Source of the DNA: Ruminococcus flavefaciens ND2009
GTDB lineage: Bacteria > Bacillota > Clostridia > Oscillospirales > Ruminococcaceae
DNA: 64,000 nucleotides
Reading direction: 5' to 3'
Assembly: GCF_000621785.1 (NCBI RefSeq)
Contig: NZ_JHXI01000007.1
Location: forward strand, 304,489 to 368,488
Shown: in pieces, positions 7,775 through 15,636 of the stretch
How positions within the stretch are numbered: the stretch's first letter is position 1
Layout: each line of letters opens with the position of its first letter
Notes under the pieces: model-generated
Database searches by the model: none
Told to the model about the DNA's origin: nothing
The model's input: only the letters and a program-made list of their open reading frames with translations
Translations under genes and position numbers: made by a program

Positions 7775-9382
7775 ATGAAATTCAGGAGATTTCTCGCAGC
7801 GGCTCTCGCCGCAGCTATCGCATTCCCTGCTGCCGTCAGCGGCGGAGCTCCCGTCACTGTCACCGACGCAGCGAGCATACCTGCCGTTACATTCACCAAC
7901 TTCGACAGCCGTATCAATGGCGGAGAACCTATCCGCGGCGTGGATATCTCCTCCGTGATCTCCCTGGAGGAAGCGGGCATGAAGTTCTATGACGACAACG
8001 GCAATGAGGCTGACATTTTCAAGGTCCTTGCCGACCACGGCGTCAATTATATCCGCGTAAGGATATGGAACGAGCCCCACGATGACAACGGCAACAGCTA
8101 CGGCGGCGGTCACTCAGACCTGGAAACTGCCGCCAAGATAGGCAAACGGGCTGCGGACAACGGCATGAAGCTCCTTGCGGATATACAGTACTCCGATTTC
8201 TGGGCGGACCCCGCCAAGCAGACCCGTCCCAAGTACTGGCAGCCCCACTCCCACGAAAAGCTAAAGAGCGAAATATACAACTGGACCTCCTGGGTGGTGA
8301 AGTACCTCACCGAAAACGGCAGCGACATCGGCATGGTGCAGGTGGGCAACGAGACCGAGTGCTTCTTCTGCGGTGAAAAGGATATGTACAAGATATGCGA
8401 CCTTTTCTCCAGCGGCGAGAAGGCGGTCCGAGACTTCGACAGGAATATCCTCATCGCCCACCACTTCGCTAATCCCGGCAGCGGTCACTTCGCCTGGTAC
8501 GCCAAGGTCATGAATGAGTGCAAGCTGGACTACGATGTGTTCGCCACCTCCTACTACTCCTACTGGCACGGCTCCACCGAGAACCTGACCAAGGTGCTGA
8601 CGGACATCGGCAATACCTACAACAAGTATGTCATGGTGGCTGAGACCGCCTACCCCTACACCGATATGGACGGCGACCATTTCGGCAACAGTGTCACCTC
8701 CAACCACGAGGGCTGCGATATGCGCTATCCCGTCTCCGTGGACGGTCAGGTAAAAGCCGTCACCGACGTTTTTCAGGCAGTTGCCAACTGCAACGGTCAC
8801 GGCATAGGCGTTTTCTACTGGGAGCCTGCATGGCTGGGCATTCCCGATCTCTCCTGGAACGAACAGAAAAACAACTGGGAGAAGCACGGCACAGGCTGGG
8901 CTACGGACTACGCCAAAGGCTATGACAAGGACGTTGACGGCACAGGTGGCTCCTCCTTTGACAATCAGGCGCTTTTCGACTTTCACGGCAAGCCTCTGGA
9001 GTCCCTTGACCTATTCCTGAACATCTTCCCTCAGCAGCCAAAGGAGACCACAACAACAACAACAACAACTACTACTACTACCACTACATCTACTACCACA
9101 ACTACCGTTCCCATGGTGGCTGATGAGACCGTTATTGGTGATCTTAACCACGATGATGTTATTGATATTTTCGATGTTGCCGCACTGAGGAAGCTGCTTC
9201 TGACGGGAAACAACACTCCCACTCCCGACAGCAGGATAGACCTCAACCTCGACGGATACCTGAACGTTGCCGACCTTGTGAAGCTCCAGCGCTATGTTCT
9301 GGGCTATTCCGACAGTTCCCTTACAAAGGTGTTCTTCGTAAGGGGGCAAGATCATCAAGAAAAGACTATCAGACAGAATTAA
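7775..9382 (+). CDS. Secreted GH53 endo-beta-1,4-galactanase with dockerin
   Basis: The 535-residue product has a signal peptide (1-~27), a GH53 catalytic domain (~45-410), a Thr-only linker (~425-445) and a dockerin (~452-515). GH53 features are G-V-D-I-S-S-V at the start, V-N-Y-I-R-V-R-I-W-N, the acid/base Glu in V-G-N-E-T-E and the nucleophile Glu in V-A-E-T-A-Y-P-Y. It should hydrolyse beta-1,4-galactan side chains of pectin. The dockerin repeats (IGDLNHDDVIDIFDVAALRK and LNLDGYLNVADLVKLQRYVL) differ from the IMQSLANP-type dockerins at 2.1 and 30.1 kb. An ~18-residue tail follows the dockerin. GGAGG precedes the ATG. Confidence 0.93.
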   Translation: MKFRRFLAAALAAAIAFPAAVSGGAPVTVTDAASIPAVTFTNFDSRINGGEPIRGVDISSVISLEEAGMKFYDDNGNEADIFKVLADHGVNYIRVRIWNEPHDDNGNSYGGGHSDLETAAKIGKRAADNGMKLLADIQYSDFWADPAKQTRPKYWQPHSHEKLKSEIYNWTSWVVKYLTENGSDIGMVQVGNETECFFCGEKDMYKICDLFSSGEKAVRDFDRNILIAHHFANPGSGHFAWYAKVMNECKLDYDVFATSYYSYWHGSTENLTKVLTDIGNTYNKYVMVAETAYPYTDMDGDHFGNSVTSNHEGCDMRYPVSVDGQVKAVTDVFQAVANCNGHGIGVFYWEPAWLGIPDLSWNEQKNNWEKHGTGWATDYAKGYDKDVDGTGGSSFDNQALFDFHGKPLESLDLFLNIFPQQPKETTTTTTTTTTTTTTSTTTTTVPMVADETVIGDLNHDDVIDIFDVAALRKLLLTGNNTPTPDSRIDLNLDGYLNVADLVKLQRYVLGYSDSSLTKVFFVRGQDHQEKTIRQN

Positions 9383-9388
9383 AGTATA

Positions 9389-9424
9389 AAGCTCCCCGAG
9401 GCAATCGCTTCGGGGAGCTTTTTC
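9389..9424 (+). terminator. Intrinsic terminator after the GH53 gene
   Basis: AAGCTCCCCGAGG pairs with CTTCGGGGAGCTT, followed by TTTC. It also faces the minus-strand gene cluster. Confidence 0.88.
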
Positions 9425-9446
9425 TGAGTGTTTATTCAGACACTGA

Positions 9447-9601
9447 GATAAATCAGAATTTAACACCTGCGGTGTTAAATTCTGAGTGAGTAGAGAGTAG
9501 TAAGTAGAGAGTAGTATTATTCAGTGTATCGGCTTCTACTCACTACTTTCTACTTACTACTTACTCAAATCATAATTTTGCTCCGCAAAATTATGATTTA
9601 T
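9447..9601. repeat. Heptamer-hairpin element, copy A
   Basis: This ~155-bp element is the near-identical inverted copy of 21957-22110. From left to right it has a palindrome with core TTAACACCTGCGGTGTTAA, phased 7-base repeats of the type AGTAAGT, a loop containing TTCAGTGTATCGGCTT, the 7-base repeats in inverted orientation, and a palindrome with core ATTTTGCTCCGCAAAAT. It could fold into one long cruciform or RNA hairpin. There is no coding potential. Confidence 0.9.
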
Positions 9602-9621
9602 ACTATTTCAAGAGAGCGTTT

Positions 9622-10266
9622 TTATCCGAGTATTATATCCGCAATATCGGAGGGCTTCTCAGCTATGAAATCCGCACCTGCCGCTTCCAGCTCGGCGCGT
9701 CCGCGGAAGCCCCAGGCACAGCCTATGCTCTCTATGCAGGCATTCTTCGCGGTCTGAATATCAACATTGCTGTCACCTATCATGAACACGCGGTTCTCCT
9801 CATCGGGGAGAGCTGCGAATATCTCCACGAGTATGGCAGTATCAGGCTTTGCAGGTCTCTCGTCATTGCCGCCCAGTATACGGACAAAATCAAACTCGGG
9901 CAGCAACTCCATAACTACCTCAACAGCCACCTTCTCGGGCTTGTTGGTAGCTACCGCAAGGGTAACACCGCTGTCACGGAGCCTTGCAAGAGTATCCCTT
10001 ATGCCGTCATAGAGGTCTGTCTTGTCCAGATAGTGGGCGCCGTAGTACTCGCTGAACAGCCCGTGGAGCTCCTCCAGCCTGTCCTTGCTGTCCTCGGGAA
10101 GCGCTCTGTAACACAGCTTCCTTGCGCCGTTTCCCACCATCTGCTTATAAGCAGCATAGTCATGGGTGGGAAATCCCAGCTTTTCCAGTCCGTAGTTCAC
10201 AGCGTCACCAAGGTCGGCTATGGTATCGGCAAGTGTGCCGTCAAGATCAAAAATTGCTGTTATCAT
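9622..10266 (-). CDS. HAD-family phosphatase, phosphoglycolate phosphatase-like
   Basis: The 214-residue protein opens with the HAD motif I F-D-L-D-G-T-L-A-D (nucleophile Asp-8 and Asp-10). Motif II is in AVATNKPEKV, a conserved Lys is in R-P-A-K-P-D, and motif IV is in MIGDSNVDIQTA. The alpha-helical cap between motifs I and II is of the Gph/PGMB type. The substrate is probably a small phosphorylated metabolite such as 2-phosphoglycolate, though this subfamily is promiscuous. It starts 9 bases after hslO and is the last gene of the secA-to-gph minus-strand series. Confidence 0.85.
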   Translation of the reverse strand: MITAIFDLDGTLADTIADLGDAVNYGLEKLGFPTHDYAAYKQMVGNGARKLCYRALPEDSKDRLEELHGLFSEYYGAHYLDKTDLYDGIRDTLARLRDSGVTLAVATNKPEKVAVEVVMELLPEFDFVRILGGNDERPAKPDTAILVEIFAALPDEENRVFMIGDSNVDIQTAKNACIESIGCAWGFRGRAELEAAGADFIAEKPSDIADIILG

Positions 10267-10275
10267 TGCTCCTCC

Positions 10276-11148
10276 TCATTCACCCATGAGCTTTCTTATC
10301 TCGTCGGGAGTAAAAACGTACTCCTTGCCGCAGAAATGGCAGCTCACCGCTGTGTCCTTGCCCTCATCGGCTATGGACTTCAGCTCGTCCTTTCCTATGC
10401 TTATGAGGACTCTCTCTGTACGCTCGCGGCTGCAATCGCACTTGTATACGGGAGCAGCTGTGTCCAGCACATTTGGCTCCAGACCGTCAAGGAGCATATT
10501 CGCTATCTCCTCGGGAGTTATGCCCTCGTCCAGCATTGCCGAAACGGGACGTATCTTCGCCACATTCTTCTCGATAATGTCTATGCACTTCTCGTCCGCA
10601 AAGGGAAGGAGCTGCACAAGGAAGCCTCCTGCGGACTTCACCGTAAGGTCGGGATTTACAAGGACGCCGAGACTGCACACCGTGGGTATCTGCTCACTGG
10701 TGGCATAGTAGCTTGCGATGTCCTCGGCTATCTCTCCCGAAACGAGAGGGATAACGCCCACATAGGGCTCCTTCAGTCCCATGTCCTTCACAACGGAGAG
10801 TGTGCCGTCGGTGCCCACTGCGCCGCCTACGTCAAGCTTGCCCTGTGCATTGAGCGGTATCTCAACCACAGGATTGTTGACGCAGCTCTTTACGTTTCCG
10901 CGGCTGTCGGCAACTGCCACAAGCTGTCCTGCGGGACCGCCGCCGTCAACTCTCAGCGTGATGCTGTCCTCATCGCCCTTGAGCATATAGCCCATAAGGG
11001 AGGCGGCAATGCTGAGCCTTCCCAGTCCTGCCGTGATAACGGCTGAGGTCTTGTGAATTCGCTCTATCTCCGAAACAATGTCCTTTGCGTCAAGAACCTC
11101 TGCAAACGCGGAGCCGTCCGCAGATATAGCTCTGTATAAATTTCCCAT
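10276..11148 (-). CDS. hslO: Redox-regulated chaperone Hsp33
   Basis: The start is MGNLYRAISADG at 11148, which has AAAGGAT 8 bases upstream; the frame is open ~17 codons further but without a ribosome site. The 290-residue protein matches Hsp33 across its length, including LGRLSIAASLMGYMLK and C-S-L-G-V-L-V near the middle. The C-terminal zinc switch carries the cysteines C-D-C and C-H-F-C. Oxidation releases zinc and activates the holdase. It lies between a methyltransferase and a HAD phosphatase, with 13- and 9-base gaps. Confidence 0.95.
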   Translation of the reverse strand: MGNLYRAISADGSAFAEVLDAKDIVSEIERIHKTSAVITAGLGRLSIAASLMGYMLKGDEDSITLRVDGGGPAGQLVAVADSRGNVKSCVNNPVVEIPLNAQGKLDVGGAVGTDGTLSVVKDMGLKEPYVGVIPLVSGEIAEDIASYYATSEQIPTVCSLGVLVNPDLTVKSAGGFLVQLLPFADEKCIDIIEKNVAKIRPVSAMLDEGITPEEIANMLLDGLEPNVLDTAAPVYKCDCSRERTERVLISIGKDELKSIADEGKDTAVSCHFCGKEYVFTPDEIRKLMGE

Positions 11149-11161
11149 ACTATTTATCCTT

Positions 11162-11929
11162 TCAATATTTCTGACCGCTCCTGATACATCTTGCGGCATA
11201 GACTATCCGCTGTGAGTCCGCCTTCGGGGGCTCAAGAGTATCGTCGCCGTACTTTCCCAGCACCTCAAAGCCGCATTCCCTCAGCAGTCTCTCTATGTCC
11301 TCCTCGCTGTAAGCCTTTTCCGAAAAGCTGTCGGAGCTTCGGGAATAAAGCCCGTTCTCCTCACGCTCGAAGAACTCCAGCGCCATTCTGACCTCCAGGG
11401 TGTCGGGGTCAAGAGTGTTCTCCCAGACGCAGTACACGTTCTCGGTCTCGTAGGTGAAGGTATTGTTGGCGAGGACCTCCCTGTGCTTGTAGGGAGTGTT
11501 CACATCAAAGATGAACAGTCCCTCCTGCTCGGAGAAGAATGCCACGTTCTCGAAAACCTTCCTGACATCGTCAATTGAGGCGAGGTGGTTTATGCTGTCA
11601 AGGGCGCAGACGGTGATGTCCACCGTGCCGAACATATCCAGCTTTCGCATATCCTGACAGAGGTACTGTATATCAAGTCCGCTGTCGAACTTCTTATCGA
11701 GGGCTATGCCCAGCATCTCGTCGGAGTTGTCCACGCCGATAACGTCGTATCCAAGCCCTGCCATGACCTCAGAGATACTTCCCGTACCGCAGGCAAGGTC
11801 AAGGAGGATATTCTCCTTTGTGGTCTTGAAGCGCTGAATGATACTGTGGAAGTACTCCCCACGCTTTTTGTAGTCTATATTTGCAGTGAGCTCGTCATAA
11901 TAACGTGCAAACGCGCTGTATCCGCTCAT
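11162..11929 (-). CDS. Class I SAM-dependent methyltransferase
   Basis: The 255-residue protein starts M-S-G-Y-S-A-F-A-R-Y-Y-D-E-L, a common opening of this Firmicutes methyltransferase group. The SAM-binding motif is L-L-D-L-A-C-G-T-G-S-I, followed by acidic D-V-I-G-V-D-N-S and C-A-L-D-S-I-N-H-L. The target cannot be read from sequence. It is tightly linked to hslO downstream, a combination that suggests co-transcription and not necessarily shared function. Confidence 0.9.
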   Translation of the reverse strand: MSGYSAFARYYDELTANIDYKKRGEYFHSIIQRFKTTKENILLDLACGTGSISEVMAGLGYDVIGVDNSDEMLGIALDKKFDSGLDIQYLCQDMRKLDMFGTVDITVCALDSINHLASIDDVRKVFENVAFFSEQEGLFIFDVNTPYKHREVLANNTFTYETENVYCVWENTLDPDTLEVRMALEFFEREENGLYSRSSDSFSEKAYSEEDIERLLRECGFEVLGKYGDDTLEPPKADSQRIVYAARCIRSGQKY

Positions 11930-11967
11930 AATAATATCTCCCGAATAGTAGTTATAGCTCCGAAGCC

Positions 11968-13191
11968 TCAGTATGAGCCCGTAGGCAGCGAGACGTCCTT
12001 AACGTAGCTCTCATTGCCCTGGGCATCATACTCATAAAGCTCATACATTCCCTTCTTCTTTATACGATGCCTTCTCTGGGTGAGCTTCAGGCTTCCGTCA
12101 GCCCAGACAAGTATGTACTGGTCACTCTCTCCATTCTCAGATGAGGAATAGTCAAAGTAAGTGATCTCCTTTGTGTCCTCTATGGTAAAGAGCTGGTATC
12201 CGCTGAATCTGTTCAGCTCCTCCCATGGCGTATAGCTGCCGCTTGCGGTATCGTAGCGGTAATAGAGCACGTTCAGACCGCTTCCGTCTCTCGATGTATC
12301 GGTATATATGGCAAGGTCGCTGTGGCCGTCAAAGTCGAAGTCGTACTCAGAGAAAAGTAAGCTCTCAGGAACAGGCGCAGGACAGCCGTTGTTTATCGTA
12401 TAGCTTGCCTGATACTCGCCTGAAAGTATCTTTCCGCACATTTCGGGCAGTCCGCTTACCTCTATGCTCTGGAGCAGCTCTGCCCCCTTCATATAGTCAA
12501 CGGAGCTGTCAGTCACGCGGAAATACTCAATATCCTTTTCCGTTTTTTTCAATTCACCTGTCTGACCGTTAAGAAGCTGCCTTTCGGTAAGTACCTTCCG
12601 CAATTCATCGTCAAATTCATAGTTGTACACGAAGGGACCGTCATCAAAGGTGTAATAGCTTATGCTCATACTTATGGGAACAAGCTTGTCTTCCTGCCAT
12701 CTGAATACGGTACTGCCTTCGTTTGAATCGCTTATCTGTACCACAGTGACTGCATTTTCACTGCTGTCCGTTTCGCAGGTGACGCTGCAGCCCCTGTTTT
12801 TATCAAAAGCAAAGGCAATGGGAAGGTCTTCCCCTGCACTGACGAATTTCTCAGACTCATGGTCGTATACCCAGCAATCAGCCCTGAAGCAGTCCAGACA
12901 GACAAAAATATCCTCATAGCCGTCAGAATTAATATCTGCAAACAGTACCTGTTCACTCTCACTGAGAGGAGTATCGAACTTCATACTGCCTGCGGACTTT
13001 CCGTTGACGAGCATAGTGGCGCCGTTTTTGTCCGCCGAGAGCTTATAGTCCTCTGCGCTCACCTCAGCGGCAGTGGTTTCAACAGCCTCTGTGGCAGGCT
13101 CCGTAACACTCACAGACGAGTCATTGTTATCTGAACAGCCTGCAAGCAGCAGCCCGCCTGCAAGCAGCAATAATAGCTTTTCCGATCTCAT
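11968..13191 (-). CDS. Lipoprotein with Asp-rich DxDG repeats (paralogue 1 of 3)
   Basis: I start at MRSEKLLLLL (13191), preceded by AAAGG; the frame extends upstream without a site. A lipobox L-L-A-G-C follows, then a short Thr/Glu linker. Two Asp motifs resemble FG-GAP/XAC2610-type repeats: D-I-N-S-D-G-Y-E-D-I-F-V (~residue 100) and D-Y-D-F-D-G-H-S-D-L-A-I (~285). A Y-Y-R-Y-D ... Y-T-P-W-E-E-L-N segment follows the second. The same order is present in the next two genes upstream, so these are tandem duplicates. The function is unknown; extracellular calcium or ligand binding is an inference. Confidence 0.82.
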   Translation of the reverse strand: MRSEKLLLLLAGGLLLAGCSDNNDSSVSVTEPATEAVETTAAEVSAEDYKLSADKNGATMLVNGKSAGSMKFDTPLSESEQVLFADINSDGYEDIFVCLDCFRADCWVYDHESEKFVSAGEDLPIAFAFDKNRGCSVTCETDSSENAVTVVQISDSNEGSTVFRWQEDKLVPISMSISYYTFDDGPFVYNYEFDDELRKVLTERQLLNGQTGELKKTEKDIEYFRVTDSSVDYMKGAELLQSIEVSGLPEMCGKILSGEYQASYTINNGCPAPVPESLLFSEYDFDFDGHSDLAIYTDTSRDGSGLNVLYYRYDTASGSYTPWEELNRFSGYQLFTIEDTKEITYFDYSSSENGESDQYILVWADGSLKLTQRRHRIKKKGMYELYEYDAQGNESYVKDVSLPTGSY

Positions 13192-13213
13192 AGCAAAACC
13201 TTTCTTATGTTTA

Positions 13214-14464
13214 TCAGCAGTCATCCTTTATGTATTTGCCTGTACGGACATAATGCTCATTTCCGTCCTCGTCATATTCGTATATATCGCAGTCATTGCC
13301 GACACCGTGATAAAATTGCCGCTCTTTCAGACGAAGCCTGCCCTTGTCCCATATGAAGATATAGCAGTTGTGGTCCTCATCAAGTGAATGCTTCTCATAA
13401 TACCGGATAGTCTGTGCCTCGGGATTGGCGCCGATATAACAGCCAAAGGCATTGAGCTCCTGCCACTCCGTATACCTGTCCTTTTCGGCGTCATAGCGGT
13501 AATAAACATATTTATCACTGCCCCCTGCAAGCACAGAATCCGTCTGTATCTGCAAGTCGTTATAGCCGTCGAAATCATAGTCATCTTCGATGAGGAGCAC
13601 ATCTGCGCTGTCATCGAAGTTGAGAGAACTGTACGGAAGAAAGTCAGCCTTTCCGTTCTGCTTTATCCGCTCATAGAGCTGCGGAAGCCCCGACACATCA
13701 ATGGACTGTATCAGCTCCCGTCCCTTCATGTAGTCCACGGAGTTTTCAGCGGCGCGGAGGTAAGGCGGATCGGTCTCAGTTTTGAAGCAGGCATCTGTCT
13801 CAGGGTTGATGTACTTTCTCTCGACAAGGACTTTCCTGCCGTTTTCGTCAGATTCATAGCAGTCTTTCAGCTTCTTCTCTGTACGGGAGCGATCATAGTA
13901 TTCCACTGTCAGCTCCAGAGGCGAAAGCTTATCGTCCTGCCACTTATAGCGGTATTCCAATGTCTGCCAGCTTCCACGAACTGTCGCAGACAGCGTCTTG
14001 GAAGTACTTGCAGGAGTCATATGGTACGTCTTTCCATCGAAAAGCGCAAAGGCATCGGACTTTGTGAATTCCTTGTTCTCGGGGTCATACAGCCAGTAGG
14101 TGCCTGTTTCAAGGCTGTCATACACGAAAATATCCTCATAGCCGTCGAAGTTCACGTCCTCGGTCACAACATCATCTGTTCCGTATTCGAGAGGTGCGTC
14201 CAGCTGGATAGTTCCAACCTTGCTTCCTCCGCGGAGCACGGTCAGCGTAGTGCCCGAAAGCCCCACGGTGAACTTCACCTTCTTCTCCTTATTTCTCGGA
14301 GGAGTATAAATCGTGACTATGGGCTTTGTTGTGTCAGGCTCAGTGATGGTAGTCTCGGCAGCGGTGGTTTCTTCGGCAGGAGCACTGCTGAGAGATGTCC
14401 TGCTCTCCGAGCAGCCCATAAGCAGTGCGGCAGTCAATATTGGTACGATGTAACAGTTCTTCAT
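13214..14464 (-). CDS. Lipoprotein with Asp-rich DxDG repeats (paralogue 2 of 3)
   Basis: The product starts MKNCYIVPILTAALLMGC, a lipobox signal, with AAGGGA upstream of the ATG at 14464. Shared with paralogue 1 are D-V-N-F-D-G-Y-E-D-I-F-V (~residue 120), a V-D-Y-M-K-G ... Q-S-I-D-V-S-G-L-P segment, D-Y-D-F-D-G-Y-N-D-L-Q-I, and Y-Y-R-Y-D ... Y-T-E-W-Q-E-L-N. The two proteins are full-length paralogues lying 22 bases apart. The membrane-proximal linker is Thr/Glu-rich. No enzymatic motif is seen. Confidence 0.82.
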   Translation of the reverse strand: MKNCYIVPILTAALLMGCSESRTSLSSAPAEETTAAETTITEPDTTKPIVTIYTPPRNKEKKVKFTVGLSGTTLTVLRGGSKVGTIQLDAPLEYGTDDVVTEDVNFDGYEDIFVYDSLETGTYWLYDPENKEFTKSDAFALFDGKTYHMTPASTSKTLSATVRGSWQTLEYRYKWQDDKLSPLELTVEYYDRSRTEKKLKDCYESDENGRKVLVERKYINPETDACFKTETDPPYLRAAENSVDYMKGRELIQSIDVSGLPQLYERIKQNGKADFLPYSSLNFDDSADVLLIEDDYDFDGYNDLQIQTDSVLAGGSDKYVYYRYDAEKDRYTEWQELNAFGCYIGANPEAQTIRYYEKHSLDEDHNCYIFIWDKGRLRLKERQFYHGVGNDCDIYEYDEDGNEHYVRTGKYIKDDC

Positions 14465-14494
14465 AATGAGTCTGTTCCCTTCACGCTGCTGTAA

Positions 14495-14529
14495 CAAGGG
14501 GCTGCACCGTTTTCGGCACAGCCCCCTTG
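14495..14529 (-). terminator. Intercistronic hairpin, weak terminator
   Basis: AAGGGGGCTG pairs with CAGCCCCTT on the minus strand, followed by GTTAC without a clear T-run. It lies between lipoprotein paralogues 3 and 2 and may reduce or stabilise transcripts rather than end them. Confidence 0.5.
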
Positions 14530-14564
14530 GTTTATCTGCTGAGTAATAAGCAGCCGCTGTTATA

Positions 14565-15533
14565 TCAGTCTTCCTGGGGCTGCTCTGTGGTATCCTCGCC
14601 TACGAGGTTGCCCTGACTGTCTCTTGTCTCCTGAGAAACTATCTCATAGCCGTTCTCGGCGTAAACGATGGTGTCGATAAGCTCGCCGTCGTTGTACTGC
14701 TTGACAACTCTTCTGAGCACAAGAAGTCCGTTATCTCCCCATTCAAAGGTCTTTGCCTCATAGTTAAGGGTATCCTTCTTATCGTAGAAGGTAAGGGAAT
14801 TCTCTGTGGAGTTCACCATTACCTCAAACCTCTGGGTATTGAGCTCTTCCCACTTGGTATATGTGCCCTTTGTGGGATCATAGCGGTAGTACTTTCCTGT
14901 CTTGTTGAGATCGTCCTGCCTCTCGATGATGAAGAGGTCGGGATAGCCGTCAAAGTCAAAGTCATTCTGCCTTACGATGAAGTCATTTATGGTCTTTGAA
15001 GAGTCATTGGCTAAAGCGTTCCTGATCTCAGACAGATCCAGGTCCTTCAGCACCTGGAAAGCGTGAGGATCGCCGTTTCTTGAAACGTCTATCTCGTTTG
15101 AGCTCTCATTGAATGCAAATGAGATAGAGCTGTAGTCCTTGGGGTCGAATGTAGGTGCCTGTGTTGTGGGCTGTACTGTAGTTGTGGTAGTCCTCTGAGC
15201 TGTGGGAACATGTCTGGTAGTACCGTGGTTACCGCCGCTGCTGGTTCTGCCGCCTCCCGAAGCTCTTGTTGCAGGCTGTATTGAAGAGTTTTTAGATTTT
15301 GTGGTAGTTGTTCCCGATACCTTATCTCCTGCGGTCTTGGTGGTAGTTGTGCCGCTCTTTGAATTGAGCTTGTCAGTAGTCACCTCAGTCTCGGTAGTAG
15401 TGCGGTCACGGGTGGTGCCCTCAACAGTTCCCGAAACGATATTTATGCGGCTCTCCATGCCCGAAGCATCGCTTACCTTACCGCAGCCTGAAAGAAGTGC
15501 CAGAAGGATAACGGGAAGAATACACTTTTTCAT
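14565..15533 (-). CDS. Lipoprotein with Asp-rich DxDG repeat (paralogue 3 of 3, shortened)
   Basis: The 322-residue protein starts MKKCILPVILLALLSGC with a lipobox; GAGGTGA precedes the ATG. After a long Thr/Ser/Lys-rich linker (~25-130) it keeps only the second Asp motif of its neighbours, D-F-D-F-D-G-Y-P-D-L-F-I, followed by K-Y-Y-R-Y-D and Y-T-K-W-E-E-L-N. Thus the N-terminal half of the paralogues is replaced by linker. The linker suggests the domain sits away from the membrane, across the peptidoglycan. Confidence 0.82.
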   Translation of the reverse strand: MKKCILPVILLALLSGCGKVSDASGMESRINIVSGTVEGTTRDRTTTETEVTTDKLNSKSGTTTTKTAGDKVSGTTTTKSKNSSIQPATRASGGGRTSSGGNHGTTRHVPTAQRTTTTTVQPTTQAPTFDPKDYSSISFAFNESSNEIDVSRNGDPHAFQVLKDLDLSEIRNALANDSSKTINDFIVRQNDFDFDGYPDLFIIERQDDLNKTGKYYRYDPTKGTYTKWEELNTQRFEVMVNSTENSLTFYDKKDTLNYEAKTFEWGDNGLLVLRRVVKQYNDGELIDTIVYAENGYEIVSQETRDSQGNLVGEDTTEQPQED

Positions 15534-15602
15534 ATTGTCACCTCATAAAACCTTTCTTTTTCTCTATAAAAGAAGCTTTGCACAGCCGCCCACTGCGGCA
15601 AT

Positions 15603-15628
15603 GCTTAAAGGGGCGGAGGTCCGCCCCC
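15603..15628 (-). terminator. Hairpin after secA
   Basis: GGGGCGGACCTCCGCCCC on the minus strand is followed by TTTAAG, a GC-rich stem with a short T-tract just past the secA stop. Confidence 0.6.
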
Positions 15629-15636
15629 TGTGCATA

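Noticed and set aside
10033..11046. Long plus-strand frame opposite hslO and the HAD phosphatase
   Set aside because: It spans two well-supported minus-strand genes, has no ribosome site and its translation shows no family features; it is a codon-bias shadow.
13388..14494. 368-codon plus-strand frame
   Set aside because: Antisense to the second lipoprotein paralogue, which has a lipobox, ribosome site and paralogues.
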